A stretch of 64,000 nucleotides of DNA from Anniella stebbinsi (Eukaryota > Chordata > Lepidosauria > Squamata > Anniellidae), in the NCBI GenBank assembly GCA_029215795.1, contig JARDYH010000001.1, forward strand, positions 357,702,154 through 357,766,153. The letters run 5' to 3'. Position 1 is the first letter of the stretch. Each line of letters starts with the position of its first letter. Below the pieces are notes generated by a model, which ran no database searches, had not been told where the DNA came from, and saw nothing but the letters and a program-made list of their open reading frames with translations. Positions 1-9,734 of the stretch are shown here, piece by piece. Made by a program: the position numbers and the translations under genes.

Positions 1-241
1 TAGAAAAGGGAATTTCAGCCAGTATCATTTGTATGCAGTTAGTTCCTGGTGAAATTCCTTCTTCATCACAACAGTTAAAGTTGCAGGGGCCCTGCCTTCT
101 TTTGTATATGGTCACTTTAGTATAGTGCCTGCAACTTTAACAGTTATGCTGAAGACTAACTGCATGCCGGCTAAAATTCCCTTTTCTCTACAACTGTTAA
201 AGTTACATGAGCCCTGTCCTCCTTTTCATATGGTCACCCTA
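1..241. mobile_element. Foldback hAT-type MITE, copy 1 (cut by window edge)
   Basis: This is a non-coding palindromic element whose left arm is cut off by the window start. Two arms carrying the motifs GGGAATTTCAGCC and GGCTGAAATTCCC fold around a loop containing TTTGTATATGGTCAC. The right terminus reads GGTCACCCTA, as in the other copies. The same family occurs at 8,544, 9,231, 25,112, 44,793, 48,089 and 49,382. It has no coding capacity and would depend on a hAT transposase supplied in trans. Confidence 0.8.
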
Positions 242-344
242 GAGTTATTTTTTTTTCTTTAAAAGCCCTCATGGCTGGAGCACAATGGGGAACTGCATAC
301 ATTCCAGCCATGAGGGCTTGCTTTGCACAGAGTAAATGGTAACA

Positions 345-534
345 ATTTCGTGCAAACTACTGCACAATGTTTTAAGGGTGTTTTTAGGATGTTTTTAGGA
401 TGTTTTAGGATTTTTTATGTAGTTTTAATAATATGTGTTATGTTTTAATCAGTTTTATGTATTTTATCATGTTGTTGTTCCCCGCCTCGATCCAGACGGA
501 GAGGCGGGTAAGAAATAAATGGTTGTTGTTGTTG

Positions 535-571
<37 letters not shown>

Positions 572-572
572 G
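345..572 (+). mobile_element. L2-like LINE 3' end with ATT microsatellite tail
   Basis: The segment ends with a conserved hairpin-like motif (CCCCGCCTCGATCC, then GGAGAGGCGGGTAAGAAATA) followed by GTT and ATT trinucleotide repeats. The same motif ends the copies at 1,703-1,995 (opposite strand) and 43,260-43,382, so it defines a family 3' terminus. The upstream part holds a short tandem repeat of TGTTTTTAGGA. Only UTR remains here. The assignment to the L2 group rests on the coding remnant in the 1.7-2.0 kb copy. Confidence 0.65.
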
Positions 573-574
573 TC

Positions 575-1700
575 AGTTCATTTTTCTAGCTCACCATTTG
601 TGAGCAGAAGAGACTCTCCACCCACAGAAGGGCACCTTTAGATCCAAGCATAGAGTGTGGCACTACCTTCTGAAACCAAAACTTATCTGAGACCTAACAC
701 ACAGAATTTGCTATCCACCAAGTCAAAGGTTAGCCAACCAGCTATTACTGTAACCTATCTGGTGATTGACAACTCTGATTTGTGCAGTCTCAGGTAGACA
801 GAAAAAAGTAGAGGTTTATCAAGCACTTGGTGGGTTGCAGTAGATTAGATGCCTCACAAGCTATGGAGTTTAAGGTAGGGAGCAGTATCTAATAAAGAGC
901 TATTTTTGCACTGTAATACTAGCAGCAAAGTTCATTCTCTACCCTACTGATAAGGCACTGCAGAAGATACTACAGAAATAAAATGGGCAGCAAACATGAT
1001 TTGCACAGTCGGTTCCAGGGAAAGAAGGCCAATGCCATGTCAAAACTACAGCTTCCAATGTGGAGAATTAAGTATTTGTTGTTTGAAAAACATACTGAGG
1101 CCCATAGCTAATTTATATCTTAATGAAAAATCTACCTAGCAAAGAGGTTGAACATGGAGGAATGATTGGTTCTAGCACTAATAACTACTCTCTATTCTCT
1201 CACTGCGGCAAAGTGTGTATATATATATATAAAGTGTGTGTATATCGAACGAGACTTCTGTTTTTGTTTATGATAATGGCCTAGATCAAAGCTATGGAAA
1301 TTACCATTATGAATTTACCTACTTTGAACTTGCACTTCTTTAATTCTAATCCTGAGACTATAACTACTACACTATATAGAAAAGGCTATTTTCAAGGTGA
1401 GGAGTATGTCGGTGTTGGGGGTGGTGGAGAGAGGGAACTAGCTGTCCAACAATCCAAGAAACAAGCTTCTCTTGACTGGGACAGCTGGAAGTTGCTTTGA
1501 ATAATAGAAGCCCACCCCACTCCACATTTATTTCTGCAAGCCAATTTACAAGCCAAGACCTAACCCTGTCCAAATTTGGGAGAAATTTGGCCTTTTCCCA
1601 TCCAAATTTACCAGGCAACTACAGCAGAGAAAAACGTGGGTGGTTAACAAACCACCGTGGCTTATTAACCAGCCTCGTGTCATGTAAACCTGGTCAAAGA
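575..1700. other. Unannotated intronic stretch with a TA microsatellite
   Basis: No exon, RNA gene or recognisable repeat was found apart from a TA dinucleotide run near 1,217-1,231. Short open frames on both strands lack homology signals or codon structure. The stretch is read as part of PPP1R13B intron 1 by inference from the exon at 20.96 kb. Confidence 0.5.
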
Positions 1701-1702
1701 CT

Positions 1703-1703
1703 C

Positions 1704-1743
<40 letters not shown>

Positions 1744-1995
1744 TCTTACCCGCCTCTCCCTCCGGATCGAGGTGGGGAACAACATAAATGCAAAAAATAT
1801 AAAATACATATACTAATTTTAAAAATATAAAATTAATACATCATTAAAATTAACAAAGTCTTAAAATTCGACTGGGTATGCCTGCCAGAAGAGATCAGTC
1901 TTCATAGTTCTCTTAAATTCTTGAAAACTGGTAAGTTGGCGGATCTCTCCCGGCAGGTCGTTCCACAGTCTGGGAGCGGCAGAAGAAAAGGTGCA
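1703..1995 (-). mobile_element. L2-like LINE 3' end including C-terminal RT codons
   Basis: In minus orientation the fragment begins with a coding remnant. It translates to a motif like RLWNDLPGEIRQL, then a peptide ending near YPVEF and a stop. This is typical of the extreme C-terminus of L2/CR1-clade reverse transcriptases (xxLWNxLPxxIR...F...L). The UTR follows, with the GGCGGGTAAGAAATAA end motif and an ATT tail at 1,703-1,742. The copy is severely 5'-truncated. Confidence 0.7.
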
Positions 1996-1999
1996 AAGG

Positions 2000-3970
2000 A
2001 GGGCATGAATGTCATGCAACTAACGAGTAACAACCGCACAAAACAATGGTCACATGAAATGATCCTAAGGGTGTGATTTTTTATAAGTGATGTCAAGTGT
2101 GCCTTTCACCTTGTAATATGTCACTTGTGACTATTAAGATAACATAAAATGTTTAAAAACTGAATGAGCATTCTAGACAATGTATGGCTTCTATTCCACT
2201 TATAGACACAGGAAATACGTTTTAACTGTCATTTGTGAAAACAGCCTAAGGCGTGACCTTGCAAACCACCCCTGCAAGGTCAAACTAGGCAAACCAACCT
2301 TCCAAATGTTCACTGCAACATCATGCACTTCTTTTCCAATTTACAAATAATTGTCAAAAAATACAGAAATACAAATAGTGGTCTCTTGGACCTTCTCTCA
2401 TTTGTAAATACCATAAGACAATCTGAGAAGACTTGCATTGGAACACAGTTGCAAAGGTCACTACTGAATTCTCCAATTATGCACCAATTCCAGTGCAATA
2501 AATAAAGGTCCCTCTGAACTAAGAACCTGCATTTCCCCCAAAATATTTATTCACATGTATCAATAAACATTAAAACAGTAACTTTTTTTTAAACAACAGC
2601 AAAAGGTTCTCTCACTTAATAAAGGTAAGGCATTTTATTAGCAGAATGCTTTTGCTTAAGAGAGACATATACAAATACATATTGAGGCCAGAGACTTTTC
2701 ACAAAATTGTGATAGCGATTACTATTACTATCAGGAATATATTTCTATAATATGCAAGCTAAGATATACAAGAATGATATGATTCTAAGAAAATTCTGGA
2801 ATAATGCTGTTTAAAAGAATTCAAATGCACACGATGTTAATATGCAAGCAAAACAACTTTTCAGAACAAGTACACGTACAAATCTAGTATCAAAGTGCAG
2901 ATGTAAACCTCTAAAGATGAAAGCAGTGAAAACTCAGAATCACAGACCTATAAAATGCTATAAAGCAACATAGTAAAAGTAAGAGTTATGTCAGTTCACT
3001 CTCACCTTTCTTTTCATTATATTGCCTACTTTCCAATTTCTCTGCTTCACGCCACTCCTCCCCAGTTGCCAAGTATTCTCTTTTGATTTGTTTAAGATGC
3101 TTTCAAGAATCATTCCTAAAATGTTCCTCATGTGTAAATTGCAAATAAAACAATTAAAAAAAAAGACTGAAAAGTGAAAGCTGGAATCTAAAATAATTTC
3201 TGTGTGCAGGCTACTGTGAGAATCTACTTAAATGGATACTTCTCTGGTCTGCTGGTTTATGAATACAAGAGGCAATGACGTGCCAAGATTAAGTCCGCCT
3301 AATGAAACAAGACAGAGCATAGTTGTGACAGCAAGTAGATATGGTGGATCGAGTTTCACCTAATTAGGTAAGCTTACGCAGAGTTCTCTTTATCAAATGT
3401 GTAGTACTAACTGCTGCCTCAGTTTGGGAAATAGCACATCTAAACTATGGGCAATTGTTGCATTATGTAAGTAGAAAAGCTAAACTGTTTCCCTCAACCT
3501 TCTCTGAAACCTGTTTTAGCCTGCTTTGACAATGACATGCACATGATAGCTTTAGCTACTGGCTATAAAATCAACACAATGCAGACACAGCTGTATCTAT
3601 TTTTAGTGGCAACCACTGCTGTGGCACATAAGAGTTTATCTCTATGATCAAAGATACTAACATTCTGCATTGATAAGAGAAAAGTAACAGTGACAAACAT
3701 TTATATGAGGGCTAGGAAATCTCAGGTTCAGTGTACAAGTTTGGTCCTCTCTTTATTTCCATTCAGCTCCAAGCAATCCCCCTACCCACTGCATAGTGCC
3801 TGTTAAAAGCATCACCTTTCTTTGAGTATGAGAGCATCCTCATTTATAGGGCCTGTATCAACAAAGAATGGAACCTAGGTAGAGGTTCCGAGGTTAAACT
3901 CCAGTCGTGCAAGATTACCATATATTGGAAACAGAGCCCCCCAGAACTCATGTCAGCAACTACTAATCAC
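2000..3970. other. Intronic stretch without recognised features
   Basis: This is AT-rich DNA with short stop-laden frames. I see no exon with flanking splice signals, no tRNA-like fold and no clear repeat boundary. It is likely PPP1R13B intron 1. Confidence 0.45.
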
Positions 3971-3974
3971 TACA

Positions 3975-4196
3975 CCAGTGTGGTGTAGTGGCTAAAGTGT
4001 TTGACAGGGAGTCGGGAGATCCAGGTTCTAGTCCCCATTCGGCCATGGAAACCCACTGGGTGACTTTGGGCCTGTCACAAACTCTCAGCCCAACCTACCT
4101 CACAGGGCTGTTGTTGTGAGGATAAAACGGAGAGGAGGAGGATGGGCTCCTCGGAGGAAAAAAGGTGGGATATAAATGCAATAAATAAATAAATAA
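3975..4196 (+). mobile_element. Sauria-type tRNA-derived SINE
   Basis: The head carries pol III promoter-like boxes: a box A region TAGTGGCTAAAGTGT and a box B region GGTTCTAGTCC. The body contains CACTGGGTGACTTTGGGCC and CCTACCTCACAGGG, then GTTGTTGTGAGGATAAAA. The 3' end is GGTGGGATATAAATGCAATA followed by AAATA repeats. This layout matches the Sauria SINE family, whose tail is shared with a Bov-B-type LINE. It is full length or nearly so. Clear target-site duplications were not identified. It is a strong indicator of a squamate genome. Confidence 0.85.
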
Positions 4197-4199
4197 TCC

Positions 4200-4752
4200 T
4201 CTTCTGAGTGATTTGCTCAAGAAGAAGCTTCTACATCAAATTAAACATTATCGAACCGGACAATCCAGCTTGTTCAAGGAAAACTGCATGGTAAACACAG
4301 TTAAGTATACCCCACTCATCTATTCATATTCACAATCTGCAGAATTGTAGACTTGTTGGCACATGTTTCTCTTCCTTGTTGGTCTAAAAGTACATTCTGA
4401 ACACTTTATATAGTACTCAGTAAGACATTGTAGGCATCTAGTAAAGGAGGACAAAACTGGAAGGCCCAGATTTAAGTTCCATCTTAGCCACAGTGTCACT
4501 TGGCAAAAGCAGGCCACTTCATAATATTCTCTAATTGCAAAACATGCACCCCTCGACTTCTCTGAATTGCCCACCTCTGCTTTACAGTATGAGGGTTTCC
4601 AAAACAGTATGTGCTTACCACCCCTACATTATTTCAAGACATTTGTTACGAAAATAGCATACAGCATAGAAGTGGCCCCAGTTAAGAAAGCTGCAAAACT
4701 TCGGAAGGATTGGTGCACCCATTTTTGTAGTAACGGTATCTTCAAATTTGGT
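4200..4752. other. Intronic stretch, nothing recognised
   Basis: No repeat or exon could be supported here. The overlapping short frames on both strands lack homology signals. Confidence 0.4.
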
Positions 4753-4760
4753 GTGAGGAG

Positions 4761-5498
4761 CAGGGTGGATAAAAACCAATGATTTAAATAAAAAAAATAA
4801 AAAAATGATTTTTTAAAATTTAAATTGGATTTTTTAAAATTTAAATCAGATTTTTTTAATAAAATGCTTTTTGAGGAAAAATCTATCTAAAACTAGTTTT
4901 CTATTTAAGATACATTATAGTCCAAAGGTTATTCATCATGAAATAAGGATTAGTTTTTAAATTATGTAGCATGAGGCTGTATATTCATGCAATGTTTAAA
5001 TTTTTTGCTAAATGAATTCCATTAATCCATTCACAATGCCATGCTCTTCCAGAAGTTTCTGTAAGATTATTGAACAATTTTTCTATCTAGAAGATATTAT
5101 CACAGATGCTTGGTTTTACAGTTCTCAAAACTGTGAATTTGTGTCTGCAGAGATCACAATCCCATTGTTCCTTTGCAAATCTATGTACACAGAATCAATC
5201 AACCCCTTACCTCTTAAGTGCTAAGTTTCAAAAAATTCAATGAATAGATTGTTGGGAGTGAAATAGATCTGCACAAGAAGCTAAAAATGAAACCTGCATC
5301 TGCTTGTAAATATTAAGATTATACCAGCAAGAATGAGTCTTTGGTAACTCTTGAGTTGTGTAAAATATGTATTAAGCTTATAGCGAGGAAGAGTGCACTT
5401 TTTTTGGGGGGGGGGAGTCACCTGATTAAACTGAGCCTTTCTGAGTAGTGATTAAAATTGTGATTTAAATCAAATTGATTTACATCAAATCCACCCTG
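4761..5498. mobile_element. 738-bp hAT-type non-autonomous transposon with 8-bp TSD
   Basis: The termini are CAGGGTGGAT at the left and ATCCACCCTG allowing for internal bases at the right, so the element has inverted ends. Subterminal regions on both sides are rich in ATTTAAATCA-like motifs. The flanks are GTGAGGAG (4,753-4,760) and GGGAGGAG (5,499-5,506), an 8-bp target-site duplication with one mismatch. That length is the hallmark of hAT elements. The interior is AT-rich with a poly-G tract near 5,405 and no long open frame. Confidence 0.75.
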
Positions 5499-5594
5499 GG
5501 GAGGAGTGATTTGTTTCTTCTCTCCACCCCTTTTCTGATGGGCTGGTAATTTGAATGAAAATGGCATAAATCATAGAAGCTGTCCCTAGGCAAG

Positions 5595-5738
5595 AAACCT
5601 GCCTGTGTGTATGTTGTATGTTTTTGCTGTTTTAATTTTTGTATATTGTTTTTAATTGTTTTCAATCCTATGTAAACCGCCAAGAGAGCTTCGGTTATGG
5701 GGCGGTATACAAATGTAATAAATAAATAAAATAAATAA
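5595..5738 (+). mobile_element. L2-like LINE 3' UTR end
   Basis: The segment carries the tail motif GTAAACCGCCAAGAGAGCTT, then GGGGCGGTATACAAATGTAA and AATAAATA repeats. The same end appears in reverse at 35,155. No coding part remains. Confidence 0.6.
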
Positions 5739-5739
5739 A

Positions 5740-6340
5740 CATTTCAGGAGGATAAATACAAGGACTAGGGAGTTATGATGAATGAAAATACTTGTTTTCT
5801 GCTCAACTGATGCCAACATGAAAGAAAGTCCAATATGATGGGGTTGCTATGGAACATACAGTGGTAGAAACAGAAGGATTAGAACATATAGCATTTTACA
5901 AAGAAGCACCCACTATTACAACTTGCCAGATCCCACAGACTCTTCATAAACTCTAACATTCCAACTCCTGGAAGAGAGAACTAGCAAAGAAGACTGAACA
6001 CTAGAACAGTCCTGCAATATATTACCTTAATTTCCCTGCCCCAAAGCACTGGGATTGGAGAGCCTTGTTCAAACCACCCACTGTGATTAGAAGCTAAAGC
6101 CATCACTCACAAAACACTGCCCCTTCCTCTCCCTCCCCTCCTCTCCCCACCATGGCATTTTCCTTACATGGAAAGATTGGGGAGAAATGAATAGATTTTT
6201 GTAGACACACTGTCTGGATCTCTGTAACCCTCTAATTGCTAACAAAGCTTCAGAAAGTTTCAGATTCAGATTCAGTCTGCTTCAGAGGAGCCTCACTTCA
6301 ATTCGGATAGCTCCCAAATCTATCCAAATAAACCTGATTT
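5740..6340. other. Intronic stretch, nothing recognised
   Basis: No exon or repeat boundary could be supported. A pyrimidine-rich patch lies near 6,120-6,150. Confidence 0.4.
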
Positions 6341-6698
6341 GGGCTGCCTCTACAAGAGGCATTTAAAGCTCTTTCAAGGTGCATTAAAAAATTTACCTCT
6401 ACAAGAACGGAGCGCAAATCGGGCGTAGAGGCGCTTTAAATATCCGATTATGCGCATTATCGAATGTGCGTTAAATAGCGAGTTTTATTTTGCTCCGGCC
6501 GTTAAAGCGCATTTTGACTATGTAAACAAGCAATTCTCCGCATTAACTACTTGTAAAGCGCATTTGAAACAACTGGTAAGGTCACCCGTTGAGTGCTCAT
6601 TTACCTTCTGCATACAAGCATTTACGATAAAGCACTTCAGCGATTATGTGCATAATCAGCTAACCAGGCGTCAAACGGAATCCATCTAGAGGGGGCCC
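6341..6698 (+). mobile_element. GCGC-rich repeat with short inverted ends (family A, copy 1)
   Basis: The ends are GGGCTGCCTCTACAAG and CTAGAGGGGGCCC; the reverse complement of the right end, GGGCCCCCTCTAG, matches the left end with few differences. The interior repeats motifs such as AAAGCGCATTT and TTATGCGCATTA and is much richer in CpG than the AT-rich flanks. A second copy lies reversed at 46,866-47,200. Both copies happen to keep an open frame with a shared peptide (FYFAPAVKAHFDYVNK). I read this as a DNA-level family trait, not a gene. Target-site duplication and superfamily are unresolved. Confidence 0.6.
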
Positions 6699-6699
6699 T

Positions 6700-7540
6700 T
6701 GGTTTGGGATTTGGCAAAATCCAAAGCACATCCTTAGTAAGAAGCCTGGTAGTAGTTTCTTGTAGTAGGCAGAGGCTTTCCAAGATTAAATGCTATCGTA
6801 CCAGCAATGGAAAAGATGAATTGCCTAATAAAATTAACTGACAGAAGACTCATAAACACCTTAGTAATGTTAACTCTTGCCTTGCCTCAAGGAAAGCACA
6901 AAACGCCATGGTCCCACAGCATGGTTTAGCATTTGTGAAAAGTATGAAGACAAATGAACGAAATATTTTGAAAGATAGTAAGTTGCCCGCTAACCAAATT
7001 AATATAACACATGGGAGGGGTATATTACATTAAAAGGGAATAGCACTAGCTCCTGACCCAGTAAATAAACATTCTGGAAGAGGGTCTTAGAGGAGCTAGC
7101 ACCTCCCCTGAGAACTATCCGCATAGCACTTTGAGAATCATTTGTCTTCAGCTAAGGTTTTTATACTTGTCCACATTTTCCCAGGATGTGACATTAAGTT
7201 ACTATGATTTAATATTTATTTAGTGCCATCAGTGACACTGCCCAGCCCATGGGCTTACAGTCCACATTTTGCATTTCATGAAGCTCAAGCAAATTTTCCA
7301 AAATGTTAATGTTTTAGAAGCACTTTAATGTACCTTTGGTGATTTTGGCTTGCAATGCCCATAGATCTCACTCAAAAACAGATTTATAACAAGGCTAGTG
7401 CTAGGAAACGGTGAAAGACTAACATAATCAGTATAGCATTTCCTTTCACTAACCTGATGTTAAGTTCTACTTATTTTACACAAGCACTAAAATAAATCTT
7501 CCATTTTCTCTACACTTTTGGACATTAAATCCAGTGAGGT
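6700..7540. other. Intronic stretch, nothing recognised
   Basis: AT-rich DNA without exon, RNA or clear repeat evidence. Confidence 0.4.
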
Positions 7541-7544
7541 ATAC

Positions 7545-7640
7545 TTAGATTGCAATCTCACACACACTTCCATGGGAGTAAACTGCACTGGATTTAATGG
7601 GACTTGCTTCTGAGCAAGCACATAAAAGATTGCACTGTTA
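7545..7640. repeat. Short palindromic reptile repeat (GGAGTAA type)
   Basis: The pattern is GATTGCAATC, then TGGGAGTAAA, then GGACTTGCTTCTGAG, then GATTGCACTG. It is one copy of an interspersed palindromic repeat found many times here, including 9,645-9,730, 19,090-19,170, 45,130-45,500 and 50,340-51,390. It is non-coding. Confidence 0.5.
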
Positions 7641-7976
7641 ATTTATCACGAAGATTTAAGATTTTGAGGTAAGTACAAAACATTTTTATACTACATAAGA
7701 AAGTAAGTTCTAGGAAAGCATAAAAAAATACGTATTGACAACTGAGAAACAAGAGCAGAAAATGCTTCCTCACACTTCCTAAAGTGGAAGTACATGATAT
7801 ATAGCAGTTAGTGATGTGGGTTTTCCATAAAAACTTGAATTGGAAAATTTTCCAATGCAAACTTGGTTCATCTGTAGAGTCATTTGCATAGGAAATCTTT
7901 CAGGTTGTGTTGGAAAAACTTCTAATGAAAATTAGGTTAATTTGATCCCCTAGAGGTTAATTCTGATCCCCTAGAG

Positions 7977-8116
7977 CAGAGGTGAGAAACTTGTGGCCCT
8001 CCAGATGCTTTGGCCTACAAGTCCCATCATCCCACACTATTAGCTATCCTGTCTAGAGCTGATAGTAGTCATAGACTAGAACATCTGGAGGGCCACAAGT
8101 TGCCCATCCCTGGCCC
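7977..8116. repeat. Palindromic repeat (GGCCCTCCAGATG type)
   Basis: The left arm GTGGCCCTCCAGATGCTTTG and right arm ACATCTGGAGGGCCACAAG are inverted copies around a short loop. This is a common reptile palindromic element. It lies inside duplicate segment A and is absent from the partner at 27.8 kb, which supports insertion after the duplication. Confidence 0.65.
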
Positions 8117-8543
8117 AGAAGGAACTAATTTTAGCATGTTTTTAAACTTGTATTTAGTAAACAAAACTAAAAAAAGTAGTGCATGTTAATTTTTTGTTCC
8201 AGTACACCATAAATATTTGTCCTGGAATATTTCAGGGGGGGGGGGGGGGAAATGAAAGGACACTTAACATGAGTTAAAAGTTATATTCCGTACATTTTTA
8301 TTGGAATGCTTGTCAAAATTTAAAGACAATAGGTCTTTCTTTACATTGTTTAAATTTAAGGGGGGGGGGGGAAACAAAAGTACTGAAATCTGTTGACACA
8401 CTCACAAATTTTAGCAACCCAAAGAGCTGATATGCTGACAATAATTAATCTAATTGTGCATGATATGTTGACAATAATTTCAACATAGTTTAACTCTTTT
8501 CCACAAAGGGTTATTTGGGCACCTTCAGTTTTGCTATCACTAC

Positions 8544-8858
8544 TAGGGTGACCATATGAAAAGGAGGACAGGGCTCCTGTATCTTTAACAGTTGCAAAGG
8601 ACAGGGAATTTCAGCAGGTGTTGTTTGTATGCATACATAACCTGGTGAAATTCCCTCTTCATCACAACAGTTAAAGCTGCAGGAGCCCTGTCTCTTGACC
8701 ATGTACAAAAGAGGGCAGGGCTTCTGCAGCTTTAACTTTGTGATGAAGAGGGAATTTCCCCAGGTTCTGCATATATGCAAATGACACCTGCTGAAATTCC
8801 CTTTATGAAACTGTTAAAGATACAGGAGCCCTGTCCTCCTTTTCATATGGTCAGCCTA
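8544..8858. mobile_element. Foldback hAT-type MITE, copy 2 (8-bp TSD ATCACTAC)
   Basis: The element starts TAGGGTGACCATATGAAAAG and ends CTTTTCATATGGTCAGCCTA. It is flanked on both sides by ATCACTAC (8,536-8,543 and 8,859-8,866), a perfect 8-bp duplication. The body is a near-complete palindrome around an asymmetric loop. The partner segment near 28,340 reads straight through this position and represents an unoccupied site. It belongs to the ATATGAAAAGG end subtype, shared with the copy at 49,382. Confidence 0.9.
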
Positions 8859-9230
8859 ATCACTACTTATTAGTTCCATTTTACTCTGAGACATATGTAT
8901 TTCAATGACATATATATATTCTATTGATAATCACCTGAAAAACATTAATCATAACTTTGAAACTACCAAGCTTACCTAATATTGTATTTGGTATTAGCAT
9001 ACATTCACTTTTACTAATAAACTTATGAAACGGAAACTTTTCTTCAGAAAAATAAACTGCTGGAAGATTTTCCACCCCATATCACTGATAGCAGGGTCAG
9101 ATGGCTTTATGCTAGACTAATATATCCCCACGAATAGTCAACTGCCTTCTTTGTCATATTGGTAGCAAGCAGAAGGTGAACCCCATAGTAAAGGCAGTGT
9201 TCCAGTCACATATAAACAATCTGCATACAT

Positions 9231-9550
9231 TAGGCTGACCAGATAAAACCCAGGTCAGGGCTCATGTAACTTTAACAGTGGTAGAGAAAAGGGAATTTCA
9301 GCCAGTGTCATTTGTATACAATTAGTTCCTGGTGAAATTCCCTCTTCATCACAACAGTTAAAGGTGCAGGCACTATACTAGAGTGACCATATACAAAAGA
9401 AGGCAGGGCCCCTGCAACTTTAACAGTTGTGATGAAGAGGGAATTTCACCAGGAACTAATTGCATACAAATGACACTGGCTGAAATTCCCTTTTCTCTAC
9501 AACTGTTAAAGTTATATGAGCCCTGACCTGGATTTTATCTGGTCACCCTA
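9231..9550. mobile_element. Foldback hAT-type MITE, copy 3 (8-bp TSD GCATACAT)
   Basis: The element starts TAGGCTGACCAGATAAAACC and ends TTATCTGGTCACCCTA. GCATACAT flanks it at 9,223-9,230 and 9,551-9,558. It belongs to the AGATAAAA end subtype with the copies at 44,793 and 48,089. Its loop has the same orientation as the 44,793 copy and is inverted relative to 1, 25,112 and 48,089. Confidence 0.9.
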
Positions 9551-9734
9551 GCATACATTCAGCTAGATGCACAAGAGTGTGGATGTGCAATCCATTCCAG
9601 CAATGCAGTATGGATACATTGAATCCTCACTTGGATGTATATAAGGCTACAATCGTATACACTTAACTGGGAATAGGTTCTATTGAAATCAATGGAGCTG
9701 CCTTCTGAATAGATACATATAGGACTGCACTTTT

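Larger units (their letters stand above)
7880..9100 (+). repeat. Diverged duplicate segment A (partner at 27.8-28.56 kb)
   Basis: Runs such as TTGTATTTAGTAAACAAAAC, CTGTTGACACACT, GCACCTTCAG and ATGACATA occur in the same order and orientation at 27.8-28.56 kb. The two segments are diverged but collinear. This copy has gained a palindromic repeat near 7,977-8,116, poly-G runs, and the hAT element at 8,544. It could be an old unnamed interspersed repeat or a segmental duplication. Confidence 0.65.

Noticed and set aside
6450..7112. Conserved short peptide shared by 6.45 kb and 46.9 kb as a possible microprotein gene
   Set aside because: Both frames lie within copies of the same GCGC-rich repeat, so DNA similarity explains the match; kept only as a testable point.
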